Assembly (NCBI GenBank): GCA_033977485.1
Contig: CM066998.1
Location: forward strand, 29,265,501 to 29,329,500
Source: Hydrangea macrophylla
Taxonomy: Eukaryota > Streptophyta > Magnoliopsida > Cornales > Hydrangeaceae
Reading direction: 5' to 3'
Length of the DNA: 64,000 bases
Positions 21,910-33,469 of the stretch are shown piece after piece. Every line of letters starts with the position of its first letter. Positions within the stretch are counted from its first letter, which is position 1. The translations under genes were made by a program, and so were the position numbers. The notes beneath the pieces were generated by a model. That model made no database searches. It was given only the letters and a program-made list of their open reading frames with translations, and was not told the origin of the DNA.

Positions 21910-22325
21910 AGACCTAAGCTAGGGTGAATTACAAAGTAACATCTGCTGCGTGCCCGTGTCATTCTGATAAAGGCATGTTCGATTGATCGTCCTTCATTCG
22001 ATCGCTTGAACTGTGAAATACTCGAGTGCTTGAACATCCTTCGATTAATTGAAAGTTTGAACACTTCAACTCTCTTCGATTGTTTGAACATCAAATTTTA
22101 GCTTTGACATGTCTTGCTTGTAATTTAGCTTTACCCTTTCCCTGTTGTTCATCCTTGCATACATCAACACAGTAATCTGCACAAAATAACAGCTAAAATA
22201 ACCCAACTCATCATAGATTTGTCACATTATATATCAACTGGCATTGTAACACAAATTATAGACATAATAGGGAGTTGTAAACTAAATCAGTACATTTTCT
22301 TATTTTAGTGCAGTTGTATTTTACA

Positions 22326-23693
22326 AATACCCCTGCTTGTCATGCATATCTTAGCATGCAATGGGTTAGGTCGATGATAATCTTTTCCTTCTTGAATCTC
22401 CAACTCAACTTCTATTTGTATATATTTCTTTCTTCCATTCCTCCCATGTATGCAATTATTTCTTTTCCTCTCTTCGTTGCTTACCTTTTTTCTTATACTC
22501 TCTTTCTTCTATTTTCTTATCTCTTTTTTTTGGACTAAAATAACTCCCCACATCATCTCAATTTCAACCACATGCATCAACAGTTGAATGATAAATGAAC
22601 AATGGCGTTCATTGGGGTCAAGGCATTTAATCGGGTGTATGATAATTTCATAACATCATAAGCATGCTGATTTATATGGGGAGAAAAGTATAGAGCATTT
22701 GGGTGCAGGCATGAGTGTCTCAAGGGCTATAGAGTGAAATTCGGTGGCTTAACTTATTTTATTTACTTCTTAACTTCTACATTTCAGTGTTTATAAAGTT
22801 TTAGTTGGTAACTCCTAAACATTCTCCTCTATCAAGTAGCCAAATTAAAAAAAAATGAATTGAGACTAGTTCAACGAGTTTTCTACGCTTAGTTAATAAA
22901 ACAACTCAAGTCAATGTGATAATTCCCTCATAAATGAAGATTGGTTCAAAAGCTCACTGAGGGTTTTTAGTCTCTACTACTCATTCCTTGACTGCTAAAG
23001 TCATATTAACTTCCTTTTAAATTTTCCATGTAACTGTCACCTAGTGCATATGATTGTGGATATGTGAATGTTGAACATACACAATCACCCTAGCAGTACT
23101 AGTAAACATGTAAATATAATCCATAAAAAGATGAGACTGACATGAATATGTCATAGTGTTGAAAATAGCTAAGAGAGAGTGTGAAACATTCCTATTGCGT
23201 TAATTACAAGAAGTTCAAAAAACATAATTTATCTGTATTTTTTATTTTTTATTTTTAATTTTTATTTATTTATTTTTTTTAATGAGATTTATGTGATGTG
23301 ACAATTTAAAAGTGCATCAGTGCTAGATGTAGATGTACTGTGCAGGTAAATATCTATCTACTAACTACCCCAACGGAAAACAACTATGTCCGCATTTGTT
23401 GGTTTTCAAACAGAATGTGGAGATAATTCACATGATGATAAGCAAATTAAAGTGCAGCAGTCATAGCATCTTGTATAACACACAATCTCTAAGATGATGA
23501 TTAAAAGATTAAGAAATATAAAACATGGAATATAAATAGCAGAACATGAAATCACTGTAATACTATATAACACTAGATTGATAAGGCGGTGATCGCAAGA
23601 TAGTGATACAAAAATAAGGAGGAGAGAGAGAATGAAAGGACAAAAAGGAAAATAAAAACATCAAAAATCTCACTCTCACTCATCTAAAATATC
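22326..23693 (-). other. Athila unit B region between env-position ORF and LTR
   Basis: No coding signal on either strand. It holds a CT-rich plus-strand stretch (22370-22540), a T-rich run (23240-23280) and short AT-rich DNA. It is collinear with 61472-62690 in unit D at roughly 90-95% identity by eye, so it is part of the element and not host DNA. Confidence 0.6.
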
Positions 23694-25060
23694 CTAATCG
23701 ACCTCAATAAGGTCATCGGCAGCTGTATCGAAGGGGATGTCGATAGGGTCAGCGGCACTCCCATCTCCACCCTCAGTAACCGCTGGAGTAGTCACCGGAT
23801 CACTCACGGTCTGGTTATGTAGTGTAGAAGAGGAAGGATCACCCACGACCAGAGGTGGTAGAGGTGGTGGCTCCATGACTGGAGGAACAGAAAATGATGA
23901 TGGAACCGAAGTGGTTGGGGCAGTCGGGGTATATGATGTGTGATGGGACTGCACGACCCCCAACTAAACTAATACTGCATCCAGCTGAGCACTCAAATGA
24001 TCGATCTAATCCTCGAGTAGCTACCGTGTCTCTCGCTCTTTTATGAGCAGTGTATGGATAGTCTAGAGAGACACAGAAGACTCTCCCTAGGCCTAAGTCT
24101 GAGATCCGTACCTCAACTCGAACTACTGCACCGTAATGACCGAATCATCCTCATCTTCTTCCTCAGAATCCTACTCCTCAGCCTCTGAAGTTATCCCAGA
24201 AGCTGCTCCCTCAGTGTCCATCCCTCTGCCTTTATTCTTTTTCTTTTCGACTTTCTTATTTGGGCGTCAAAATGCCGCGGGGTTGTCTCGCCAAACCGAC
24301 ACGAAGCATTGCAAACCTTAATCGCTGGCAATTGGAGTAATCCCAACTGTGAAATGACTCTATAAATTGCCTATGCAGCTTTTAGGTGTTTCTTGGAAGT
24401 AATAAACCATGTAGGATGGACCATAAAATCTATATAGAGTCGGGGCAAACAGATCTTCTGCCCCGTCTCTATCACATAGAGAATATGCGCATACCATGGT
24501 GCCAACTTCTCATGGTAAGGTGTCATTAAAATGCAGTTGCACTGCGCGAGATGGAACATAAGATAATTATCTGTGAGGTGCCGATCCTCAACAAGTGGTT
24601 TGTTATCCCATCGCAAAACAGCGCCCCCAGTAATCTCCTTGACAATAGTGGAGGGAGAGGTCTCAGATGCATCTGGTCGATGAGGACAAACATAATCAGG
24701 TACCTCAGGCACTCTCAAAGCTGTGGCCACTAGCTGGACTAAAAAAAACCTCCCAGACATAAAAGAATGATCGGTAGGTGAAAGAGGGAGCCGTATCTTG
24801 GATCATAGTGGCACACACATCACGAACCTACGAAAGGTTGATTTACTTAGCCTCGAATAGCATCTCGAACCAACGAGGCATGTCTTTGATGCGTACTAGG
24901 AACCACGAGGAGGAGAGCCAAACTGATTCCAATGGTCGCTCGATCATAACCTTCCGGTGACTAAAGTAGCACGTAAACCATTATTAGTCCTGAGGATTCC
25001 TAAACCCATTGGCTTGGATCAAATTCTGTATGAGTAGGTCAAATGGCTTTTCTTTGAAGA
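23694..25060 (-). pseudogene. Athila B env-position ORF with putative plant transposon protein domain
   Basis: The longest open piece, 24760-24371, includes LVEDRHLTDNYLMFHLAQCN and a stretch ending ICLPRLYIDFMVHPTWF, the pattern of the family annotated as 'putative plant transposon protein' (Pfam PF20167 from memory). The C-terminal part, 23963-23694, is rich in Pro, Ser and Thr. Units C and D carry the same order. The N-terminal start seen in C (34873) and D (near 63720) is missing here because the sequence after GGCTTTTCTTTG (25045-25060) is deleted. Frameshifts near 24370 and 24765 break it. Function is unknown; no signal peptide or membrane span is evident, so it is env-like by position only. 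Confidence 0.65.
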
Positions 25061-25489
25061 ATTAAAGAAATCAGAGAAAGAAAACAAAAATAGAAACAGT
25101 AAAAATAGAAACTATTTTCTCAATTTGTTCGATCGATTGAAGGTTTTCGATCAAATGAAACTGGGTCATCCTCAAGCACTCGAGTCTAGGTTGATCGATT
25201 GAACACAGAGATTTTTAAGACCAAACAAAAATCATAGCAATACAAATGCAAACAAAGAAAATAGAAAGAGAAAAGAACTAAAAATGGTCTGAATACTAAA
25301 GGGGGGGGGGAATGGGGACATACCCATGAGAAAGATCAATCAAATTGTCAACCCTGTGTCCTTCATAGGGTGTGACAAACAAAATGCAATTTCTTCTGAA
25401 GTCCAAGGTGGATTTGGGAACTCTGGCTCACCCCAAAAGCCTAACGAATAGACAGATTTTGTGTCGTCGCCAACGTTCATTTTTTAAAC
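25061..25489 (-). other. Athila B spacer between integrase and env-position ORF
   Basis: No coding signal. It contains a palindrome cluster (25125-25205, GTTCGATCGATTGAAGG and variants) and a G10 run near 25302. Unit C has about 2 kb here (34874-36920), so either B lost or C gained about 1.5 kb. Confidence 0.55.
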
Positions 25490-26800
25490 CTATAGATGAG
25501 CATAAAATACAGAATAGTGGATTAAGGTTTGATGTCTCACACACAAAGAAAAAGTAATATAGAAACAAATGAAAATAAGCAAAATACAATAAGCAAAAAT
25601 TATAAGAAGTGTAGGACATCTCTTTAACATTTTAAACGGATGAATAGTTGGCTTATCCAATTGGATGTGCTCAACTTCTGATTGAAAATTTTCCAAAAAT
25701 GGCTTTAACCGTTGACTATTAACCTTGAAGCTCTCATTGTTTTTTGGATTGAGCAGCTCAACTGCCCTATGTGGAAATACCATTTTAAACATGAATGGGC
25801 CAATCCACCTGGAGCAGAGCTTCCCTGGGAAAAGATGGAGGTAGGAATCGTACAATAGAACTTTTTATCTCGGCTCGAAAGATTTACGAAAGATTGTTTT
25901 ATCGTGGTGAGCCTTCAACCTTTTTTTATGCACTTAGCATTATCATACGCATCTTTGCATATTTCATCAAGTTTAGCAAGTTAAAGATTTTGCAGTTGTC
26001 CTCCCTTTTTGACATCAAAATTTAGTGAGCGTGTTGCCCAATACGCATTGTGTTCAATCTTGACAGGGAAGTGGCATGCCTTTTTATATACCAAGCGATT
26101 TGGGGACATTCGTAAGTTCATTTTCTTTCCTATTCGAGTTGACCGTCTTTTCGAGGATATGCTTAATCTCTCGATTTTCCAATTCTACTTGCCCATTGGT
26201 TTGTGGGTGGGAAGCTAGAGTAATTTTCTGGTTCACCCTGTACTTTTCGAGGAGCGACTCCAAGGGCCTATTACAGAAATGTTTGCCTTAGTCACATATT
26301 AACGCTCTCTGGGTTCCAAAACGAGAAAGAATTTTTTCCTTAAGAAATGATATAACTATTTTATGATCATTTCGACGCATTGGAATGGCTTCCACCCATT
26401 TCGAGACATACTCCATAGCAAGAAGTATGTATTTGCAGTGATTTGGTTTCATAAATGGGCTCATAAAGTTTATGCCTCAACAATCAAAGATTTCGATTGT
26501 GATTATGGGAGTCAATGGCATAAAGTTCCTCTTTGAGATCGTGCCCAACTTATGACAATGTTGGTACGATTTATAGAAAGTGTGGGCATCTTTAAATACG
26601 GTGGGCCAGTAAAAACTGCTATGCAAGACTTTTTGTGTGGTTATCTATAAGCGAAATGGCCACGGCAAGATTAAGAATGGCACAATGCCAGGATTACGGT
26701 TATGTCCTCATTCGATACACAAAGCCTTATGACCTGATCAGCACAATATTTAAAATGGTATAGGTCGTCAAAAAAGAAGTTACGCGCGAACGAGAGGAAC
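25490..26800 (-). pseudogene. pol: Athila B integrase
   Basis: Fragments in several minus-strand frames match Athila integrase: the core near 26300-26420 (SKWVEAIP-like), a QTNGQVE-like segment near 26190-26220, the RLVYGK-type segment near 26060-26110, and the C-terminal end in 25855-25490 ([20 protein letters not shown], then [10 protein letters not shown]). Frameshifts and stops separate them. The C-terminal end closely matches 36921-37150 in unit C. Confidence 0.75.
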
Positions 26801-26849
26801 TGTTTCCTGTCATGGTTTGATCAATGCTTGGGGGTTTCTCCCGTGACTA

Positions 26850-27431
26850 AATAATTCAAGACATTCGCATACCAGGGTAGATTAGAAACAACATTAGTTG
26901 TTCGTCTAGGAGTTCATCTTTGATAAGTGTCGGTTCAGTGTTGTCAACAAAGGTTAACCTATATAAATGGTCAGCGACCACATTCTCTACTCCTTTCTTA
27001 TCGTTGATGGTTAAGTAAAATTTTTGGAGTAGAAGCATCCATTGGATAAGTCTTTGTTTTGCATCCTTTTTGGACAGTAGGTATTTGAGGGCTGAATGGA
27101 CTGTAAAACAAACTATCCGTGACCCTATGAGATAGGGTCGAAACTTGTCTAAGGCAAAGACTATTGCTAACAACTCTTTCTCAGTTGTCGTGTAGTTCAT
27201 TTGAGCATTGTTCAAAGTTTTGCTAGCATAATAAATGACTTAAGGCTTATCATCTTTCCTTTGGCCTAGGACCGCGCCAATGGCGTAGTCACTAGCATCG
27301 CACATTAATTCAAAAGGGAGACTCCAATCGGGAGCTCGTATTATAGGTACGGTCGTGAAGAGTTGCTTTAGTGTATCAAAAGATTTTTGACAAGCATCTG
27401 ACCACTCCAAAGGTACGTCTTTGATAAGCAA
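26850..27431 (-). pseudogene. pol: Athila B RNase H
   Basis: The minus-strand pieces 27431-27240 and 27215-26856 read PFELMCDASDYAIGAVLGQR and SKTLNNAQMNYTTTEKELLA, the RNase H segment that follows RT in Ty3/gypsy pol, then HSALKYLLSKKDAKQRLIQW. A single stop near 27240 separates them; otherwise this is the best kept part of unit B. Confidence 0.85.
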
Positions 27432-28140
27432 TTGACAAAGTGGTCGAGAAATGGCACTAAAGTTTTGGATAAACCTTCTATAAAATCCCGCATGTCCCAG
27501 GAAAGAGCGGATATCTCTGACTGTGCGGGTTTGAGATAATATCGATTTTTGCCTTGTCTACTTGGATACCATCATCGGAAATTATGTGTCCAAGGACCAT
27601 CCCTTTGGTGACCATGAAGTGAAACTTTTCCCAGTTTAACATCAGGTGTTTGTCCTCACATCTTGATAGACCGGTTCAAGGTTTTCTAAATAATTGTCAA
27701 AACTATGGCCAAGCACGGAGAAATTTTCCATAAAGACTTCGAGGATTTGTTCGAGTATGTCACTGAAGATACTTAACATGCATTGTTGAAAAGTGGTAGG
27801 TACATTACAAAGGCCAAACGGCATTCGACAGTAGGCAAAAGTACTGAATGGACAAGTAAAAGTAGTTTTCTCCTGATCCTCAGGAGCTATTTTGATTTGA
27901 TTGTAACAACTGCACCCATCTAAAAAATAGTAAAACTTGTGTCCTACCACTCTTTCCAACATTTGATCCATTAACGGTAGTAGGAAGTGGTCTTTTCTGG
28001 TCATAGTGTTCAACTTTTGGTAATCTATGCACATCTGCCAAACGGTGGGGATGCGCGTTGTTACTAACTCGCCATCTTTATTTGGAATAACCATTATGCA
28101 TGCCTTCTTTGGTACTACCTGGATCGGACTAACCCATGGA
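27432..28140 (-). pseudogene. pol: Athila B reverse transcriptase with lost catalytic Asp pair
   Basis: The open stretch 28094-27642 has the RT finger and palm: MCIDYQKLN, then FYYFLDGCSCYNQIKIAPED, RMPFGLCNVPTTFQQCM, and EVFMENFSVLG. The last should be FMDDF, as it is in unit A; here both Asp codons have changed (to Glu and Asn), which removes metal binding. The RT thumb continues to 27432 in other frames. It is not functional. Confidence 0.85.
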
Positions 28141-29480
28141 CTGTCAGAAAATTTAAAACTTCTTTTTTCACGACTTCTTGCATATTGGGAGTAAGACGCC
28201 TTTACATTTGACGTGATAGTTTAGCGTCTTCTTCGAAGTAAATTTTATGTGTGCAAGTGGACGGGCTTATGCCTTTGAGGTCAGCAATAGTCCATCCTGA
28301 AGCACCTTTATGGCATTTTAAAACTTAGGTAAGTTTGTTCTCTTGCTCAGAATTTAAAGCGGTTGATATGATGACAGGGTAAGCTTTGTCAATTCCTAGA
28401 AAGACATATTTGAGTTCCTTAGGAAGCTCTTTCAATTCTAAGTCAGGGAACTATAGATTCGATGGCATTACCAGTGTTGTTTTTAAAGGCAACAGCTCGT
28501 AGGGCGCTACCCATAACACTCAGCACGTTCTTCTTCAATGGTATCCATCATTAGACAAATCTGATTTAGGTTTGCATCTAGTGGGGTAAATAGGTCAGAT
28601 TGATAAAAGGGATAGTTATAATCAACAAATTCAGACTCGTCTTCAACAACTGTTTCGATGAGGTTATCCTCTTCCTCATCCTAATATTCTTTGGGTCTAG
28701 GATTTGAAAATATTTTTACGTTTGATGTCATGTTCCTAAATACTATTTTCATAACACCACTTCTGATTCATATTGTGGCATCAACAGTGTTTAAAAAAGG
28801 ACTTCCAAAGATTACCGACATGTGTGCACATGGTTTAGCAATGGGCTCTGTGCCTAAAATCATAAAGTCTACTAGGAAAACCAAAGTGTCTATTTGTACT
28901 AAGACGTCTTCTAATACCCCTCTTGGGTATTTCACCGATCTGTCTACCAATTGGCGGGCAACTTGGGTTGGTTTAACTTCACCTAACCCTAATTGTTTAT
29001 ATACGGAATATGGCAGTAAGTTTACACTCGCTCCTAGATCGAGGAGTGCATTATTGATTCTTTGATTTCCAATTCAACATGAGACTGTAGGAGTACCAGG
29101 ATCCTTAAGCTTTGGAGGCAGTTCATTTTGAAGTATTGCGCTTGCTTGGCAAGCAACATAGGCATGCTTCTTTACTCTTTGCCGCCTCTTGACAGTGCAT
29201 AAGTCCTTTAAGAACTTAGCATAGGACGCTACATGCTTGATTGCATGAAGGAGTGGGAGATTTATTTTAACCTGTTTGAACAGTTCTAAAAACTCCTAAT
29301 TTTTAGTTTTATATTTAGGTTTCTTCAGTCTTTGAGGATAAGGAGTAGGAAAAGGGCATTTTGGAACTTCTTCATTAACGAGTTCCTTTCCAAGCGTTTC
29401 TTTGATTTCCTCCACTTCTTTTGGAGCTTCTTTAATTGGTTTTAAAGTTTCATTTTTGGTAGAAGGCTCCTTATCCTCCT
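28141..29480 (-). pseudogene. pol: Athila B protease and linker
   Basis: ALLDLGASVNLLPYSVYKQL is readable on the minus strand near 29050-28990, followed by the flap region and RSVKYPRGVLEDVLVQID (28950-28768). A stop and frame changes interrupt it. The acidic and Lys-rich linker (29290-29480) matches 18819-19181 in unit A. Confidence 0.75.
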
Positions 29481-29493
29481 TCTCCTCCTCATT

Positions 29494-30282
29494 TCATATG
29501 TTATTATTATTATCTTGAAAATTGTTATTGTTATTATTGTAGGAATTCCCTGCCCCTCTATACCCTTGCATGGCATTCATCACCATGGGGTTTTGTTCTT
29601 GAAAATACGGCATATTAGGACAGCATTGGGTAGTGTTTCCCAGTATATTACATATGTCCCATGGTTCTTCAGGTAACACATGCCTAGAACTCGCTCCTTT
29701 CATTCCTAACTCTTCCACAGTTTGTAATTGATAGATACTTTTATCATCTCTCCGTTGTGTTTGGGTTCTCGAGACATATTCTTAGTTGTTCCATTCATGG
29801 GAATGTTCAGCTAACCACTCGAAGTGTGCCTCGGCCTCTTTGGTATTTTTACTCAAAAACTCACCTGCACTCATGGTTTTTACCAGTTTTTTAGTTCTCC
29901 ATTAAGTCCTTCAAAGAAAAAGCTAATGGTTCGCCATTTCTCATATCCGTGATGTGGGCATGAGAGAAGCAAATATGTAAAGCACTCCCATGTTTGAGTA
30001 AAGGTTTCATTATTTCTTTGTTTCTACTAGTTAATTTGTCATTTATGTTTGGAGGTTATACGAGGTGGGAAAAATTCTTTAAGAAAGCAGTATTCATCGC
30101 ATGCCACGTGAATATAGAATTTGGTTTAAGGGTGAGCAACCATGCTTTCGCTTTATTGTCACCATGTTCGCTTTTGTCGTCAGCCATAGAGTTTGTAGGA
30201 GTGGCTATAGGATTGATAGAGCTAGAGGAGTCAGATGAATAGAGTGGATTTCTGAAAATACGCTCGATGGAATTTCAGACAT
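29494..30282 (-). pseudogene. gag: Athila B gag, internally deleted
   Basis: The start ATG is at 30280-30282. Compared with unit A, about 280 bases of the gag core are missing near 30150. The zinc knuckle in 29718-29494 reads WDICNILGNTTQCC: the first Cys and the His of CCHC are gone, so zinc binding is lost. The Asn-rich tail is retained. Confidence 0.8.
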
Positions 30283-30392
30283 GAAAGGGGAAAACCTAAG
30301 AAGATTTAATCTAAGGAACTTAAAAAGAAAAAGAAAAACTAGAAATAGATAAAGAAAGACTGAGATAATCTAAACAACATCTAGTCGCCCCT

Positions 30393-30410
30393 CCCCCGGC
30401 AACAACGCCA
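30393..30410 (-). other. Athila B primer binding site
   Basis: The minus strand reads TGGCGTTGTTGCCGGGGG, close to the tRNA-Asp-type Athila primer site, six bases after the LTR end CGTGTCA. Confidence 0.8.
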
Positions 30411-30416
30411 AAAACT

Positions 30417-31735
30417 TGACACGAAATAGATTTGTGTGCTCTTGTGCTACATTCAAGTGTAAATGATTATGCAAGTAGTAAATTTGATAAGACCAGGTCG
30501 ATCCCACAGAGAACGTGATAGCGTACTAACTTAGACTATTCTCAAAAGAAAATTAAAAGTCAATAACTTAAATGAATTGCAGAACACAAAGTTCTAAAAA
30601 CTAACTATTAAAAATGAAGCAGCTAAATTAAACTAGCAATGAACTAATTAACTTAAGCAAATCTTAAAATTGGTTTTAACTTTACAAAGGAAAGGCGTCG
30701 AGATCACACTAATCCCCAATGACCTAACCATCTGCCATGCACATTCATTAACGCTCTATAGAGTACATCCCTCTACAGTATTCTGTATTTTTATAAGGAT
30801 AAGGATTCAATAGTCCTTTCATGGCTGGGACCACATTATCACAATTTATTTAAAATACTTGGAAGACGATTTAAAACAATGGTTTCGACTAGCACGCTTA
30901 ATGGTTTTAGCATTTAAGGTGGTTTGCAAAAGTCATTGAAGAAAAAGGCCTTAAGGCTTAAAGTTTAGAAATTGTTATGACAAACTAAGCTTATTTGGAC
31001 AATTTGATTACATATCTCAAAAATAGAAAGTCATGGAATACTAAAAAGGCTCATCTCAAGACTTTACATGTTCGATCGATCAAAGCGCTCTTGATCGATC
31101 GAACTGCATCATCTTTCAATTGATCGAAATATCTTCGATCAGTTGACTGTTTCCCTAGTTGATCGATTGAATGGACTTCGATCGATTGAACGCAGGGTTT
31201 CTCTATAGTGTATGGCAGAGGCTAGAGATCACTGTTTCATCGTGATCTCCCAACTATGAAACTACTGAGACATTGTTTTAAGTGCAGAAAATTAGTTTTT
31301 AACGTTGAACATGTTTAAGGGCTGCGTTTTGTTGCGTTTTTAACATAGAACGATATGTAACTATGGTTTAAAGGAAACTAACATGCAAACCTACGCTTGT
31401 AATAGATTATAACCACGAAAACTACAAACTGAATGTAAGTAACAATAATACAAAACTTGGAGAACGTGAACTTGCAATAATCTTTAACAGAAACCGACTT
31501 GTCTTGAACAATCAAAGTAATAAAACCTACAAAATAATTATAAACTCTCTATCTCTCTCTAAAAACTAATAAAACAAAAGTTGGCATCCTTCTGGACTAG
31601 TTTATAACACATCTTTATGGAGAAACCTAGCTAGGGTTGACAATAATACATCTCTACTGTGTGCCTGCAAAATTTTGGTAAAGTCACGTTTGATCAATCG
31701 AATTATATTCGATCGATCGAACTTCAATTCATTCA
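30417..31735 (-). repeat. Athila LTR shared by unit C (3') and unit B (5'), upper end lost
   Basis: The lower end is CGTGTCA next to the B primer site. Homology to the LTR at 20852 is traceable to about 31735, with two GATCGA palindrome clusters (31068-31195, 31695-31730). Beyond that a Tat-derived fragment replaces the U3 start. It is more diverged from the other two Athila LTRs than they are from each other. Confidence 0.6.
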
Positions 31736-32585
31736 ATATGCTCTTAAACACTAAATTCAACCACTACCAAAAATTGCATCATCAGGAAATGATAGAGAAA
31801 ATGCAGAAACCTTCGACTCTGCTTTACCTGACCAGTTTTAGAATAGCATATTTTTCTTTTACTTACATTTTTCAGCTTTTATTGTAGCAGAATAAAACTT
31901 AGTTCTAGGAATTTTCCTTATTCAATCTACTTTCAGCTTTTAACTTGTTCATTGTTATGCCATTCTTATCATGCTTAACTTATAGGTTTAAAACTGTCTA
32001 CTTTTAGTCTTTTGAGTGCATGCCTGAATCTTTTCTTTGAAATCTACATTAATGTTTGGCTCAAGAATGGGGCTAGCCCTTTTAAAGAAGGGTTAGGATT
32101 CAAGGTGGGGGTTGCCCCTAGTAGAGGGACAGATAAAGAAAATCAAGAATGGGAAGGGCTTGCCCCTAGTGTAGAAAATGAATGGGAATGGCTTAAGGAC
32201 TTGGACCGAACCTGTTTCCAGGCTACCTACATATCCCCTAGTAGGAATCAGGTCCATATACGTTGTTCGAATAAGACGTTCAGGTGGGTTAAGCATAGTA
32301 CTTCTTGAGGCAACCGAGATTAATGGGTTCTTTGAAATCAAGGTCGTCCAGGTCTATTAGGTAGGCTGCTCCCCTTTGAGAATGGTCTTAACTAGGTAGG
32401 GTTTGGCCCAATTAGGCTTAAATTTTCTTCTAGGATCGAAAACTAGAGCTCTCAACTCTTCCAAGACTAGTTTACCCTCGATAATCTTCCTTGGACGAAC
32501 CTTCAGGTTATAAGCCCTAGCTATCCTCTGTTTATACTCCCTAACATGGTTCAGTGCTTCCAATCTCTTCTCATCCATCAATCAT
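31736..32585 (-). mobile_element. Tat/Ogre fragment: integrase C-terminus and 3' module
   Basis: 32581-32357 on the minus strand encodes an integrase C-terminal tail (RIARAYNLKVRPRKI, then LVFDPRRKFKPNWAKPYLVK) like the one at 48060-48320. Next come one CCTACATATCCCC module (32223) and polypurine-like motifs (GTTGCCCCTAG at 32110, CTTGCCCCTAG at 32160). The outer borders are unclear; the part above 32040 is certain. The Athila sequence resumes near 32600. Confidence 0.7.
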
Positions 32586-33469
32586 TTTCTTACTTTCTTA
32601 GTTTTAGCACTTCGGTGTTTATCGACTTTAGTTGGTAGATCCTAAGCGTTCTCCTCTAATAAGCAGCCAAAAAAGAAGAATTAATTGAGATTAGTTCAAT
32701 GAATTTATAAGCATAATCAAGAAAAAACAATTCGAGTTTATGTGATAATTCCCTCAGAAACGAAGATTGGATCAAAGGCTCAATAAGGGTAACTAGTTTT
32801 CACTAATCATTCTTTGAGCACAAAAGTCATACTAACTCATTTTTAGATTTGCTACATAGCTATCAACTAGTGAATATGGATGTTGGATACATGAAAGATC
32901 TACACATGTAATCATCCTAGTGATACTAGAAAAATGCGTGAATGTAATTCATAAAAGGATGAGACTAATATGAATGCGTCATTGCATAATAATAACTAAT
33001 TAGGGGTGAAAGTTCAAAGTTATTCTATCAATTAAGTTTAAAAATTTTCAAAAATTGTATTGAGATTGTATGTTAATAAAGTTTCTTAAAATTTCAAGTT
33101 GCTACGTGTGAAATATGCAGGTGAATACCTATCTATCCCCTACCCCCAACTGAAACCAATGATGTCCTCAGAAGTTGGGTTTCAAAATAAAATGGATGGG
33201 TATCACCTAGTAGAAGCAAACCAATAATAGCAAGCATAGCAACCTGTAATAGAGCATACAATCTCCAAACAACCAAGATCAATAGATATAGAGTGACAAA
33301 ACATGATCTATACATAGCAACATAACCAATCACTGGAAAAATAAAACAATAACAGGACAGAATAGCGATCAAAATATCCAAAATAGTACCAAGAGATGGA
33401 AGAGAGAAGACAAAAGAAAATAAATACAACGAATCTCTCGCACCACTCAAGTACTAACATAATCTAATC
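32586..33469 (-). other. Athila unit C region below the env-position ORF
   Basis: No coding signal. It is collinear with 61920-62640 in unit D and with 22780-23540 in unit B at lower identity. A possible minus-strand ORF at 33133-33450 has no counterpart in B or D. Confidence 0.5.

Larger units (their letters stand above)
20852..22325 (-). repeat. Athila LTR shared by unit B (as 3' LTR) and unit A (as 5' LTR)
   Basis: The lower end is certain: minus-strand CGTGTCA, six bases before the primer site of A. The upper end is tentative: TGTAAAATACAACTGC at 22325, after the G-rich stretch AAGCAGGGGTATT, giving 1474 bp, a normal Athila LTR length. The env-position ORF of unit B lies above it and the gag of A below it, with no second LTR between. 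A TATA box lies at 21900-21909. Two clusters of GATCGA-type palindromes lie at 21400-21490 and 21970-22085. Confidence 0.65.

Noticed and set aside
23737..23943. Gly/Val-rich plus-strand ORF opposite the env-position ORF tail
   Set aside because: It is the complement of the Pro/Ser-rich C-terminal segment of the minus-strand ORF.
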